This document shows positions 41,591 to 50,803 of a DNA stretch of 59,798 nucleotides, one piece after another. The notes under the pieces are model-generated. The model worked only from the letters and a program-made list of their open reading frames with translations, made no database searches and was not told where the DNA came from. This DNA comes from an uncultured Verrucomicrobia subdivision 3 bacterium. Lineage in GTDB: Bacteria; Verrucomicrobiota; Verrucomicrobiia; Limisphaerales; UBA11358. How positions within the stretch are numbered: the first letter of the stretch is position 1; every line of letters begins with the position of its first letter. The position numbers and the translations under genes are program-made. The stretch covers positions 1 through 59,798 of the forward strand of contig CAIPKV010000064.1 in assembly GCA_903865745.1 (NCBI GenBank), in the 5' to 3' direction.

Positions 41591-41989
41591 ACATTTCAAA
41601 GCATTCTAGAGGTCGGTAGAATGATTTTAATGGTCCGTAGAACCATTCTACCGGTTGAAATAATGATTCTAACGGTTGGTAGAATGGTTTTGATGGTCGG
41701 AAGAATGATTCTAGCGGTCCGTAGAATGATTGTAACCGTTGGTAGAACCATTCTGATGGTTGGAAGAATGGTTGTAATGGTTCGCAGAATGATTTTGAAG
41801 GTCGGTAGAATCGTTGTAATGGTCGGTAGAATGATTTTGAAGGTCCGTAGAACCATTCTGGTAGTCCGAAGAATGGTTGTAATAGTCCGCAGAATAATTC
41901 TATTAGTCCGTCGCTGGATTCTACCAAACCAAAGAGTCTTTTTAAAAAGCTGGCCAAGGCTTGGAAATGTCCGTGGCTGGATTCTTCGG
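41591..41989 (-). repeat. 21-nt degenerate tandem repeat array, 15 clean units plus weaker edges
   Basis: Units start at 41612, 41633, 41654 and so on to 41906, each 21 nt with no indels. One weak unit precedes at 41591. A unit in phase at 41969-41989 (GTCCGTGGCTGGATTCTTCG) shows that the array extends with decay. The plus-strand core is GTAGAATGATT; in several units AGAATGATTCT or AGAATAATTCT is a perfect palindrome. On the minus strand it encodes heptads such as FYGPLKS and LPEWFYG. The array is upstream of the minus-strand gene 40797-41492. The remaining part of 41990-42287 has no supported gene. Confidence 0.9.
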
Positions 41990-42287
41990 AGCCGTCCAAG
42001 GGTTTGTCGGAACGGTTAAATGATTTGAAAAGTTCGGCGTGGCAATAATCGGAACCGTAGCTGGCCGTAAGATTAAAGGGGCGCGCTGCGGCCAACCCAG
42101 CCGGGGAAAACACTGCACCGCAAAATGTCGCGCTTATCAAGTAGACTGAACTTGTGGGCAGGCGAAAAAATATACCTACCCGAACTTGTCATTTACTTGG
42201 CTTTATTTGTTGCCCTCAAAACCGCCGTGAGCCCCAAATATATTTGAAACGTGCGTTTTAAATCGCGTTTGGTCGCGAACCAGCTCC

Positions 42288-44321
42288 GTGGCGGCGCAGG
42301 AAATTCTTTACTCTTTTTTTGTGAATCCGCAAAGTATGCGCGTGTTGACTAGCAGCGATTCCCGGGTGCCTTCGGCCGCCAGTGCGCCGCTGGCCCCAGC
42401 GCCAGACGAGTTTGTTTCCAAGATGCAGACGGCCTTAAAAAGGTCGCAGGATTTCCTTTTGTCCGAACAAAAACCGGAAGGCTTCTGGGTTGGTGAATTG
42501 CTGGTGGATTCCACGCTGGTCTCAGACATCGTGGTGTATCATCACTGGAACGGCAGCGTGGATAAGGAATGGGAGCGCAAGGCGGTCAACCAAATCTTCT
42601 CCCTGCAGCAGCCGGATGGTGGCTGGAATATCTATCTCAATGGTCCGTCGGAAGTGAACGCGACCATCAAGGCCTATCTCGCGCTCAAGCTGGCCGGTGT
42701 CTCGGTGAAAGATCCCCGCATGTTGAAGGCGCGGGCAGTGGCGCTGGCTTTTGGCGGCGTGCCGCGCATGAATACGTTTTCCAAATTGTATCTCGCGCTC
42801 ATCGGCCTGTTCCCGTGGGAATATGTCCCGACCATTCCCTGCGAGGTGCTGCTCATCGGCAAATGGTTCCATGTGAATTTTTGGGATATGAGCAATTGGT
42901 CGCGCGGCATGCTGGTGCCGCTGGCCATCATCAATCATTTCAAACCCACGCGCCCGGTCAAAGTGACCTTGGACGAACTCTATCCGGAAGGCATCCATGA
43001 ACGTGATTTGGCGCTGGCACCCGACCCGGAAAAGATTTCGTTGCGCAACTTCTTCCTGTGGTTGGACCGCTTGCATAAACTGGCCGAATGGTTTGCGGAA
43101 CATAGTATTCATCCCTTTCGCAAAACCGCGCTGCGCCGTTGCGAGAAATGGATGCTCGAACGCTTTGAAGGCAGCGATGGTCTCGCAGCGATTTTTCCCG
43201 CGATGCTGAATTCGCTGATCGCGCTCAAAGCGCTGGGATATCCCGATGACCATCCGCAGGTCATCCGCGCGGCGCATGAATTAAAAAGACTGGAGCACGA
43301 GGAAAAAGATACGGTCCGGATTGAACCGTGCTTCTCGCCGGTGTGGGATACGGCGATTGTGGCGATCTGTCTGCGTGAATCCGGCGTGCCCGCCGAGCAT
43401 CCGAAATTAAAGCGCTGTGCTGAATGGCTCATGGAGAAGGAGATCCGGTTCGCGGGCGATTGGGTGCACAAGAATCCCGCGAAGGTCGAGCCGAGCGGCT
43501 GGGTGTTCGAATACAATAATAAGTGGAACCCGGACGTGGACGACACTGCGATGGTATTGCTCGCGTTGCGCCTGATTGCCACGGATAACCCGGCGAAACG
43601 CGACGAATGTTTAAAACGCGGTCTCAAGTGGATGATGACCTTCCAGTGCAAAGACGGCGGCTGGGCGGCGTTCGACAAGGATTGCACGAAGAATATTTTG
43701 GAGCAGGTGCCGTTCGCGGATCATAACGCAATGCTTGATCCGGAGTGCGCCGATATCACGGCGCGCATCCTCGAACTGCTTGGCTACGAAGGCTGGAGCG
43801 TGGGCCATCATCAGGTGAAAGATGCGCTCGACTACGTGAAATCGCAGCAAGAAGCGGATGGCTCGTGGTATGGCCGCTGGGGCGTGAATTATATTTACGG
43901 CACGTGGCAGGTCTTGCGCGGCATGCGCGCCTTGCACCTGGACATGAGCGAAGCCTGGTTGCAGCGCGGCAAAGCCTGGCTCGAAAGTGTGCAGCGCGAA
44001 GACGGTGGCTGGGGCGAACGCTGCAATACTTACGATGACCCCGTTTTCAAAGGGCAGGGGCCGAGCACCGCCTCGCAAACCGCGTGGGCCATCATGGGTT
44101 TGTGCGCTTTCGACGATCCGGAAAATCCCGTGCTTAAGCGCGGTATCGAATATCTTTATCGCACGCAAAATGCCGATGGTTCGTGGACGGAAGCTGAAAC
44201 CACCGGCACGGGTTTCCCGAAAGTGTTCTATCTGAAATACGATATGTATCGCAACGCGTGGCCGCTGCTGGCGCTCGGAACTTACCGGCAAATTTGCGAA
44301 CGCGCGGCGGCGAAGAAATAA
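42288..44321 (+). CDS. shc: Squalene-hopene cyclase
   Basis: Up to 677 aa; the frame opens at GTG 42288, and the ATG at 42336 (MRVLTSSDS) is an equally good start. Cyclises squalene to hopene for hopanoid membrane lipids; a monotopic inner-membrane enzyme. The acid motif DxDD is D416-V-D-D419 (numbered from 42288). QW repeats are clear: QQPDGGWNIY, QCKDGGWAAF, QEADGSWYGRWG, QREDGGWGE, QNADGSW. GTGFPKVFYLKYDMYRN near the end is also typical. Other hopanoid genes (hpn cluster, squalene synthase) are not present nearby, so it is a lone gene here. Confidence 0.96.
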   Translation: MAAQEILYSFFVNPQSMRVLTSSDSRVPSAASAPLAPAPDEFVSKMQTALKRSQDFLLSEQKPEGFWVGELLVDSTLVSDIVVYHHWNGSVDKEWERKAVNQIFSLQQPDGGWNIYLNGPSEVNATIKAYLALKLAGVSVKDPRMLKARAVALAFGGVPRMNTFSKLYLALIGLFPWEYVPTIPCEVLLIGKWFHVNFWDMSNWSRGMLVPLAIINHFKPTRPVKVTLDELYPEGIHERDLALAPDPEKISLRNFFLWLDRLHKLAEWFAEHSIHPFRKTALRRCEKWMLERFEGSDGLAAIFPAMLNSLIALKALGYPDDHPQVIRAAHELKRLEHEEKDTVRIEPCFSPVWDTAIVAICLRESGVPAEHPKLKRCAEWLMEKEIRFAGDWVHKNPAKVEPSGWVFEYNNKWNPDVDDTAMVLLALRLIATDNPAKRDECLKRGLKWMMTFQCKDGGWAAFDKDCTKNILEQVPFADHNAMLDPECADITARILELLGYEGWSVGHHQVKDALDYVKSQQEADGSWYGRWGVNYIYGTWQVLRGMRALHLDMSEAWLQRGKAWLESVQREDGGWGERCNTYDDPVFKGQGPSTASQTAWAIMGLCAFDDPENPVLKRGIEYLYRTQNADGSWTEAETTGTGFPKVFYLKYDMYRNAWPLLALGTYRQICERAAAKK

Positions 44322-44327
44322 ATCATT

Positions 44328-45080
44328 TCAATCGTAGCCCGCTGTAAACTCAATAGTCAAAATCCCATCTTTCATCGACTCGTTGAGAACTCGGTATTTG
44401 CCACCGGTGTCGGATTCTTCCCCTGCTTCTAACAAAAGATTTTTGCTGGAACATATCTTGCCGATGTTTTTTAAGACCCAATCGCGAGCATCTAATCCAT
44501 AATCGGAAACATCGACTGATAATGTTCCTTTTCTGGTTGCGTTGTCATATTGGTAATTGACGACTTTAATGGTTGTCAAAGTCGGCTGGGCAGGGTGAGT
44601 GGTTTGGGGTTCTGATGTTGATGCGACAGTGTTAGTTAAATCTGAACTGCTTGTAGCTGCAATAGGACTATTATTTTTTGATAAGGTTACCGAGTAATCG
44701 TGAGGAAGCTTATACATTGCTCCAGTTAGCGGATCTACAATTAGAAATCCAATCAGCCCACCGAATAGCAGGTTGCCGACATACCAGCCGTTCATGCGCG
44801 ATTCAAGCATCCCTTTCTGTTCGGTATAACCGTTTAGTTTAACTGCAACATAATAAGTTTGTGAGGAAAAATAACCATTTCCTGACGGCAAAGTTATAGT
44901 TGCTGGAGTTGTTCCACGCTGGATTTCTTTTCCTTCCTTATTTGATATTATGATTTCCGCGTTGGAAGGATTGCTGTTGAAGGTTACTGGCCAATCCGAA
45001 TGGCTGACAATGCTGGCGCACCCAGTCGTTATTAAAATGATTGTGGCAGTCGCCGATTGAAAAACTCTTTTTATTTGCAT
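44328..45080 (-). CDS. Lipoprotein with PEGA-like domain
   Basis: 250 aa. Lipoprotein signal peptide: QSATATIILITTGC, with lipidated Cys at about residue 21. A PEGA-like beta domain follows (SNPSNAEIIISNKEGKEI, TTPATITLPSGNGYF, YYVAVKLNGY), then a hydrophobic segment (GNLLFGGLIGFLIVDPLTGA) typical of small YgdI-like or PEGA lipoproteins. The Ser/Thr-rich linker leads to a C-terminal domain of unknown type (YDNATRKGTLSVDVSDYG). AT-richer than the neighbours. It is convergent with shc, with only 6 nt between the stops. Function unknown; probably envelope-associated. Confidence 0.7.
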   Translation of the reverse strand: MQIKRVFQSATATIILITTGCASIVSHSDWPVTFNSNPSNAEIIISNKEGKEIQRGTTPATITLPSGNGYFSSQTYYVAVKLNGYTEQKGMLESRMNGWYVGNLLFGGLIGFLIVDPLTGAMYKLPHDYSVTLSKNNSPIAATSSSDLTNTVASTSEPQTTHPAQPTLTTIKVVNYQYDNATRKGTLSVDVSDYGLDARDWVLKNIGKICSSKNLLLEAGEESDTGGKYRVLNESMKDGILTIEFTAGYD

Positions 45081-45208
45081 AGCCCTTTATTTTTGTTTCG
45101 TAACCGAGAAGATAAAGCCTGATTTGCCTGCATAACGCAAGCGGGTTTCAAATAGTTGGGTGGTTTTATAGCCTTTAATCCAAAAAGCAAAATTAGTAGT
45201 CTCAAACA

Positions 45209-46300
45209 ATGGGCTGGCTTCATAAAAAAATCCTGCGTCCGCTGCTCTTTCAACAAGACTCGGAGCGCGCGCACAATTTCGTGGTCACGCAACTCGCGCG
45301 CGCGAGCAAAAATAAATTCACCTGCGATCTCATCGGCAAACTTTACGGTTCGCCGGCCTTGCCGACGGAAGTCTTTGGTTTGAAGTTTCCCAATCCCGTT
45401 GGCCTCGCGGCGGGCATGGATAAACATGCGGCGGCGGTGCCCGGTTGGTCGGCGCTCGGTTTTGGTTTCACCGAACTTGGCGGCGTGACTTGGCACGCGC
45501 AGCCCGGCAATCCCAAGCCGCGAATGTTCCGCGCGATTCCCGATGAAGGCGTCATCAATCGCATGGGGTTCAATAATTCCGGCGCGGAAGCCGTGGCGCA
45601 AAAACTGACGGAATGGAAAAAGTCTGGTCGTTGGCCGTCACATCCCGTCGGCATCAATCTAGGGAAATCTAAAATCACACCGCTGGAAAATGCGGCTGAA
45701 GATTACCTGGACTCGTTCCGCGTGCTCCGCGACTTGGCCGATTTCTTTGTCGTCAATGTCAGTTCGCCCAATACGCCGAATCTCCGACAATTGCAGGATA
45801 AGCTGGCGCTCAATGAAATATTAATCGCGTTGCAGCAGGCCAATATTGCGCGAAAGCCCATCCTCGTAAAAGTAGCGCCCGACTTATCCTTTGAAGCGTT
45901 GGATGAAATTTTAGAACTCGTCGAACCGCGCCAGCTCGCCGGCATGGTCGCGACCAACACCACCATCACGCGCCCGCAAACGGGCGATGCTGCGCTGGCA
46001 AAGATTTATGCCGAGACGGGTGGCTTGAGTGGTCGCCCCTTGCGCGCGCGCAGCACGGAAGTCATCCGCCATCTTTATAAGCAGTCGAGCGGGACGGTGC
46101 CCATCATTGGCGTAGGCGGCATCTTCACGGCCGAGGATGCGTGGGAAAAAATCACGGCCGGCGCGTCGCTGTTGCAGGTTTACACGGGCATGGTCTATGA
46201 AGGGCCGGGAGTCGCCGGCAAGATTGTGCGCGGCCTGATTAAGCGCCTGAAGCGGGAAGGCTTTGGCACCTTAAAGGAAGCGGTCGGCACGGCGCGTTAA
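45209..46300 (+). CDS. pyrD: Dihydroorotate dehydrogenase (quinone), class 2
   Basis: 363 aa. Fourth step of pyrimidine synthesis, passing electrons to the quinone pool. The N-terminal extension LHKKILRPLLFQQDSERAHN is the membrane-associating helix of class 2 enzymes. The barrel has FPNPVGLAAGMDKHAA, the catalytic Ser in VVNVSSPNTPNLRQL, and FMN-binding segments PILVKVAPDLS, VATNTT, GVGGIFTAEDA and YTGMVYEGPG. The length is normal. The ATG start is followed by GWLHKK. Confidence 0.96.
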   Translation: MGWLHKKILRPLLFQQDSERAHNFVVTQLARASKNKFTCDLIGKLYGSPALPTEVFGLKFPNPVGLAAGMDKHAAAVPGWSALGFGFTELGGVTWHAQPGNPKPRMFRAIPDEGVINRMGFNNSGAEAVAQKLTEWKKSGRWPSHPVGINLGKSKITPLENAAEDYLDSFRVLRDLADFFVVNVSSPNTPNLRQLQDKLALNEILIALQQANIARKPILVKVAPDLSFEALDEILELVEPRQLAGMVATNTTITRPQTGDAALAKIYAETGGLSGRPLRARSTEVIRHLYKQSSGTVPIIGVGGIFTAEDAWEKITAGASLLQVYTGMVYEGPGVAGKIVRGLIKRLKREGFGTLKEAVGTAR

Positions 46301-46384
46301 AGCTGCGGCGCGGGTGTCACCGGATTGTAGCGATTTTTTTCCTGACATCCGACGGTTCTCGTTCAAAATGTCCTTTCAATAATT

Positions 46385-46816
46385 ATGCAACCTACCCGTA
46401 TTCTACCCGACCTGCAGTGTTCGCTCGTGTGCGAAGAAGTTCGCCAGGAAGTGAATGGAAACCTTTTTCTCATCGGCGTCATCCAGGCCATTCGCGTGCC
46501 GCAATTGCCCATCGTCGCCGGACGCATCTGCGTCTTCAACCGCTGGGCGGCCGGCATCGGCCAGTTTAGCGAAGTAGTCCGGCTGATTGCGCCCGATCAG
46601 ACCACGGTTCTCAATAAGAGCGAAATGAAGTTCGAATTGCGTGACCCGGCTTTGAGCGCGACGAACGTCACCTTCTTCGGTCAGGTCAAATTCGAGACCG
46701 CAGGCACCTACTATATTGAGGTGCTGGTGGACGACGTCATGAAGTTGCGCTATCCGGTGCCGGTCATTCACGCGCCCATGCCGAATCAGCCGCAGCCGAC
46801 TTCGCCGCCGGCTTAA
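46385..46816 (+). CDS. Conserved protein of unknown function (DUF6941-like)
   Basis: 143 aa, no signal peptide or membrane helix. The opening LPDLQCSLVCEEVRQEVNGNLFLIGVI is typical of a family of small cytoplasmic proteins of unknown function found in many bacteria, which I associate with the label DUF6941. The body is beta-rich (FYGQVKFETAG-like FFGQVKFETAGTYYIEVLVD). The Pro-rich tail is disordered. The gene is alone between pyrD and a membrane protein. Confidence 0.65.
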   Translation: MQPTRILPDLQCSLVCEEVRQEVNGNLFLIGVIQAIRVPQLPIVAGRICVFNRWAAGIGQFSEVVRLIAPDQTTVLNKSEMKFELRDPALSATNVTFFGQVKFETAGTYYIEVLVDDVMKLRYPVPVIHAPMPNQPQPTSPPA

Positions 46817-46933
46817 GGCGTCAACGGGTCCATTAAATTTGTTTTGGCGGGCAGTGCGGCAACGCGCGGCCCGCCAAAACTGTCTCCCTGAATGGGTATT
46901 TCATCTGGGCACAATTGTGGCTAAACTCTGGGT

Positions 46934-47737
46934 GTGAACGCGCTTCGCGAACCGACTTTTGCTTGGGAACCGCTCACGCCGCGCGGCGTGGCGGCGTTCG
47001 CGCGTGCCTCGTTCGAACGACTTTTCCTTGTCCAGGCGATTTTTGCGTTACTCGCCTCGGCTGCCATCGTGTGGTTTTTGTCCGATGGCATTTTCCCCGT
47101 GATTGGCCAAGCCATTGAACAGTTACCCGATACCGGCTCCATTCACGGCGGCAAGCTGGACTGGCGCGACGATTCACCGGTGATGTTGGGCGAAGGAAAA
47201 ATTATTGCGCTCAGCGTGGATGTTGAACATGGCGGCACCCTGCGTTCGCCAGCAGACTTACAATTTGAATTCGGGCGCGACGACATTCGCATCTATTCAT
47301 TATTTGGCCAGGCGTACGTGGATTATCCCGGCGGTTTTATTATTGCCGCCAATCGCACGGACGCGCGGCCCGCGTGGGATGCCTGGTCGCCCAATCTCCT
47401 TGGATTAGTTGCCGTAGGCACATTTTTTGGGCTGATGCTCGGCTGGGCGGTGCTAGCAACGGTGTATAGTCTGCCGGTTTGGCTGCTGTGTTTTTTTGCG
47501 AACCGCGATTTGAATTTCTTTGCCAGCTGGCGGCTCGCCGGAGCCGCGCTCATGCCGGGCGCATTGATAATCTCCGGCGCACTGGTGTTTTATGACTTGG
47601 GCTGGTTCGATCTCGTTCAGCTCTGCTTCGCTGCGGGCATGCACCTCATCATCGGTTGGATTTATCTGTTCGTGAGCCCACTCTTTCTCAATCGCGCTTT
47701 GCCGGCGGAAAAGAAGAATCCTTTCGCTGGGGTATAA
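46934..47737 (+). CDS. Membrane protein of unknown function
   Basis: 267 aa, start GTG at 46934 (MNALREPTFAWEPLTPRG). About four or five membrane helices: LVQAIFALLASAAIVWFLSD near 30-50, then a soluble loop to about 130, then three or four helices (LLGLVAVGTFFGLMLGWAVL, LMPGALIISGALVFYDLGW, LIIGWIYLFVSPLFL). The plan resembles DUF1189/Yip1-like proteins, but I cannot assign a family with confidence. It stands alone between short gaps. Confidence 0.65.
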   Translation: MNALREPTFAWEPLTPRGVAAFARASFERLFLVQAIFALLASAAIVWFLSDGIFPVIGQAIEQLPDTGSIHGGKLDWRDDSPVMLGEGKIIALSVDVEHGGTLRSPADLQFEFGRDDIRIYSLFGQAYVDYPGGFIIAANRTDARPAWDAWSPNLLGLVAVGTFFGLMLGWAVLATVYSLPVWLLCFFANRDLNFFASWRLAGAALMPGALIISGALVFYDLGWFDLVQLCFAAGMHLIIGWIYLFVSPLFLNRALPAEKKNPFAGV

Positions 47738-47794
47738 ACATTGTTTCGCGCGAATCACCTCGGCTTCGCCTTCGCCAACGACTAGGCTGCGCCC

Positions 47795-48160
47795 ATGTTT
47801 TTGGTTACCTCCAATCCCGCCCGGCAATTGCTGTGCTGTAGTTACATTGACACCGTGTTGCCGGATGAACTGGTTCGCAGTCGCGAAGATTTGCAGAAGC
47901 TGGTAGCGGGGCTGGCTCCGGGCTTCCGGCTCCTGGTTAATCTCTCGCAATTGAAAGCCATGAGTGTCGAATGCCTCACTGAAGTTGGCGCAATGATGGA
48001 ACTGTTTGACCGGAGCGGTGTGGGGCAAGTTGTGCGCGTGATTCCGGATGAAAGCAAAGATATCGGGTTCAATATTCTCACCGTCTTTCATTACGCACAT
48101 CTGCCGCAGATTGTCACGTGCCGGACCATGCCGGAGGCGGCACAGGCGCTGGGCTTGTAA
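47795..48160 (+). CDS. STAS-like small protein
   Basis: 121 aa. An alternating strand/helix pattern, with FRLLVNLSQLKAMSVECLTE in the position of the STAS phospho-switch strand and a following helix (VGAMMELFDRSGVGQVVRVI), suggests the SpoIIAA/STAS fold. A clear D-S/T phospho-site is not visible; the likely position reads LKAMSVE. It is not next to an anti-sigma kinase. It could be an anti-anti-sigma-like or spectator STAS protein. Moderate confidence. Confidence 0.5.
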   Translation: MFLVTSNPARQLLCCSYIDTVLPDELVRSREDLQKLVAGLAPGFRLLVNLSQLKAMSVECLTEVGAMMELFDRSGVGQVVRVIPDESKDIGFNILTVFHYAHLPQIVTCRTMPEAAQALGL

Positions 48161-48235
48161 TTTATGCCGGGCAACAAGGAAGATTCTTTGAGCGACGAAA
48201 TTGACAGCGTCGCCTCGCGTCTTTAGCCTTGCACG

Positions 48236-49510
48236 ATGTCTCGATTACCGTTTGAACTGTTCCTGGCGCTGCGTTATCTGCGGCCCAAGCGGACGTTTGT
48301 ATCGGTTATCACCCTCATCTCTATTCTGGGCGTCGCCTTGGGTGTCGCGGTCCTTATTATTGTTATCAGCGTCATGAGCGGATTCGACCGGGACTTGCGC
48401 GATAAGATCTTAGGTTTCAACGCGCACCTCACCGTCTCCCAATCGGGCACCACGATGAAGAACTATGCGGCGGTGGAAAAAGTCGTGGCGCAAAACAAGA
48501 ATGTGCGGGGAGTGTCGCCCTTCGTCTTTGGCCCGGTGCTCGTGGAAACTACTGGCGATACTAATCACGCGTCGTTGCAAGACGCGCCGATGTTGCGCGG
48601 GATTGACCCGGCGACAGAAGGTAAAATCAGCAATCTGCCGAATGACTTGGTGGATGGTAAATTTGACTTGAGCGGACGCGGCCTGATCGTGGGCGTGGAT
48701 TTCGCAAACAACCTGCGGCTGGCGGTTGGTGATCATTTGTCCATTTATTCCGCGCGGGAGATTAAGAAGATGAAGGCCGCGCATGACCGCAAAAATGACG
48801 AAGCGATTTTGCCGGATGATTATGAAGTGCGCGGCATCTTCGATGCCGGCTATTACGAATACAATGCCCGCGTCATCGTCACCTCGCTGGATAATGCCCA
48901 GGATTTGTATGACTTGGATGATTCGGTGCATGGACTCTTCGTGATGCTAAAGGATCCGTATCAGGCTGGTTTGGTGAAAGGCCAGCTCACGAGCGCGCTG
49001 AACGGCGAATATTACGTGTCGACCTGGATGGAACAGAACTCGGGCATTCTCAATGCGCTCCTCGTGGAGAAGAACGTGATGTTTTATTTGCTGTTCTTCA
49101 TCGTGCTCGTGGCGGCCCTGTGCATCCTCAGCGCGCAAATAACTTTTGTGGTGCAGAAGACGCGGGAGATCGGAATGCTCAAGGCGCTGGGGGCGACGAA
49201 CCTGCAAATCTCTGGAATCTTTTTGGGCCAGAGCGGCATCATCGGGATTATTGGGGTGGCGTCCGGTCTCGGGCTGGGAATGCTTGCGCTGGCTTATCGG
49301 AATGAGTTTTTACATTTCATGAATCGAGTGACGGGCTTCGAATTATTTCCGGCGTCGGTCTATGGCTTTGGGGAATTGCCCGCCGTCATCGCGCCGCGGG
49401 ATGTCGCAATCATTTGCGTTAGCTCGTTTATAATTTGCGTGCTGGGTGGCGTGCTGCCGGCGATTCGCGCGGGCAGATTGAAACCGGTGGAGGCGTTGCG
49501 CTATGAATGA
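48236..49510 (+). CDS. Lipoprotein-releasing ABC transporter permease (LolC/LolE family)
   Basis: 424 aa. The N-terminal motif FELFLALRYLRPKRTFVSVI and the first helix, a long periplasmic MacB/Lol-type domain (about 45-270), and three C-terminal helices (VMFYLLFFIVLVAALCILSA, GIIGIIGVASGLGLGM, AIICVSSFIICVLGG) are as in LolC/LolE. It extracts mature lipoproteins from the inner membrane for delivery to LolA. A single permease (LolF-type homodimer) is common outside enterobacteria. It overlaps lolD by 8 nt. Confidence 0.92.
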   Translation: MSRLPFELFLALRYLRPKRTFVSVITLISILGVALGVAVLIIVISVMSGFDRDLRDKILGFNAHLTVSQSGTTMKNYAAVEKVVAQNKNVRGVSPFVFGPVLVETTGDTNHASLQDAPMLRGIDPATEGKISNLPNDLVDGKFDLSGRGLIVGVDFANNLRLAVGDHLSIYSAREIKKMKAAHDRKNDEAILPDDYEVRGIFDAGYYEYNARVIVTSLDNAQDLYDLDDSVHGLFVMLKDPYQAGLVKGQLTSALNGEYYVSTWMEQNSGILNALLVEKNVMFYLLFFIVLVAALCILSAQITFVVQKTREIGMLKALGATNLQISGIFLGQSGIIGIIGVASGLGLGMLALAYRNEFLHFMNRVTGFELFPASVYGFGELPAVIAPRDVAIICVSSFIICVLGGVLPAIRAGRLKPVEALRYE

Positions 49511-50183
49511 ACCGCTCCTGTCCGCACGCGGACTCACCAAAACTTACTACATGGGCAAGCGCTCGCTGGAAGTGTTGCGCGGTGTGGACGTGGATATTGC
49601 GCGCGGCGATTTTCTGGCGTTGCGCGGCGCGTCGGGCGCAGGCAAAAGCACGCTGCTCCATCTTATTGGCGGTCTTGATACACCGAATGCCGGGGAGATT
49701 ATTTTCTGCGGACAGAAGCTATCTGGCTTTGCCGAAAGCAAGCTGACGAATTTCCGGAATCGCAGCGTGGGGTTTGTTTTCCAGTCGTATCATCTTTTGC
49801 CGGAGCTAACGGCACTCGAGAATGTTTGTTTGACCGCCCGGATCGCGCGGATTCCCGCTGAGGTCGCGAAGCAGCGCGCGACGGATTTGCTTGCGCGCGT
49901 TGGCCTCAAAGAACGGCATGACCACAAGCCGTCCGAACTTTCCGGCGGTGAACAGCAGCGCGTCGCCATTGCGCGGGCGCTCATCAACGAGCCGGTACTA
50001 CTGCTGGCCGATGAGCCGACGGGTAATTTGGATTCGCGGACGGGCGGCGAAATCATGGAGCTGCTCCAATCGCTGCGAACGGAGAAACAAACCACGCTGG
50101 TCATTGCCACGCACGATGCAAAGGTCGCCGCCATCGCGCCGCGGGTGATTGAACTGGTGGATGGGCTTATCGCGAGGGCTTAA
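49503..50183 (+). CDS. lolD: Lipoprotein-releasing ABC transporter ATPase
   Basis: 226 aa. Walker A is GASGAGKST; the Q-loop is in [20 protein letters not shown]; the signature [15 protein letters not shown] and Walker [13 protein letters not shown] are followed by the H-loop IATHD. The [17 protein letters not shown] segment and GNLDSRTGG place it in the MacB/LolD subgroup. It overlaps the permease gene by 8 nt, so they are translated together. Confidence 0.95.
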   Translation: MNEPLLSARGLTKTYYMGKRSLEVLRGVDVDIARGDFLALRGASGAGKSTLLHLIGGLDTPNAGEIIFCGQKLSGFAESKLTNFRNRSVGFVFQSYHLLPELTALENVCLTARIARIPAEVAKQRATDLLARVGLKERHDHKPSELSGGEQQRVAIARALINEPVLLLADEPTGNLDSRTGGEIMELLQSLRTEKQTTLVIATHDAKVAAIAPRVIELVDGLIARA

Positions 50184-50188
50184 ATGTC

Positions 50189-50773
50189 ATGAGCCGCGAT
50201 TACTGGGAGGCCCGTTATCAATCCGGGGATATGCCCTGGGAAAAGGGCGCACCGTCGCCGGGATTGGTAGACTTTCTAGCGGCAAATCCCGATTTAAAAC
50301 GGGGAACCGTTGCGGTTCCCGGTTGTGGTACGGGTTATGACGTGCGCGAGTTTGCCAAGGCCGGCTTTGATGCATACGGTTTTGACCTTGCGCCGAGTGC
50401 GATTGCCCTCGCCGTGGAGAAGACGAAGGCTGTCAGACTTACCGCGAAATTTACACTGACAGATTTCTTACGTGACGCGGCACCGCAGCGGTTTGATTGG
50501 CTTTTTGAACACACCCTGTTCTGCGCCATCCAACCTTCCGAACGTGACGATTATGTTCGCGCGGTGCTGCGCTGGTTGAAGCCGGGCGGAAATTATCTCG
50601 CGGTGAATTATTTTCTGTGCGAGCCGGACGGCCCGCCGTTTCCCACCACCCGCGCAGAACAAGTTGCGAGATTCTCACCACACTTTGAACTCATTGCCGA
50701 CTGGACGCCGCGTTCGTATCCGAATCGAGCGGGTAAAGAACACATGTTTTGGTGGCGACGGAAAGCCGTTTGA
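50189..50773 (+). CDS. SAM-dependent methyltransferase, thiopurine methyltransferase (TPMT) type
   Basis: 194 aa. YWEARYQSGDMPWEKGAPSP is the TPMT-family N-terminus. VAVPGCGTGYDVREFAKAGF is the SAM-binding motif I, and FDLAPSAIALA motif II. FDWLFEHTLFCAIQPSERDDYV and NYLAVNYFLCEPDGPPFPT finish the fold. Bacterial members methylate thiols, iodide, selenium or tellurium compounds; the substrate is not predictable. It begins 5 nt after lolD. Confidence 0.88.
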   Translation: MSRDYWEARYQSGDMPWEKGAPSPGLVDFLAANPDLKRGTVAVPGCGTGYDVREFAKAGFDAYGFDLAPSAIALAVEKTKAVRLTAKFTLTDFLRDAAPQRFDWLFEHTLFCAIQPSERDDYVRAVLRWLKPGGNYLAVNYFLCEPDGPPFPTTRAEQVARFSPHFELIADWTPRSYPNRAGKEHMFWWRRKAV

Positions 50774-50803
50774 TAATTGAAGGTTACCGGTTAAAGTTTT
50801 GCC

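Noticed and set aside
41511-42140. 209-codon minus-strand frame through array 3
   Set aside because: Same reason; no start context, and it decays outside the array.
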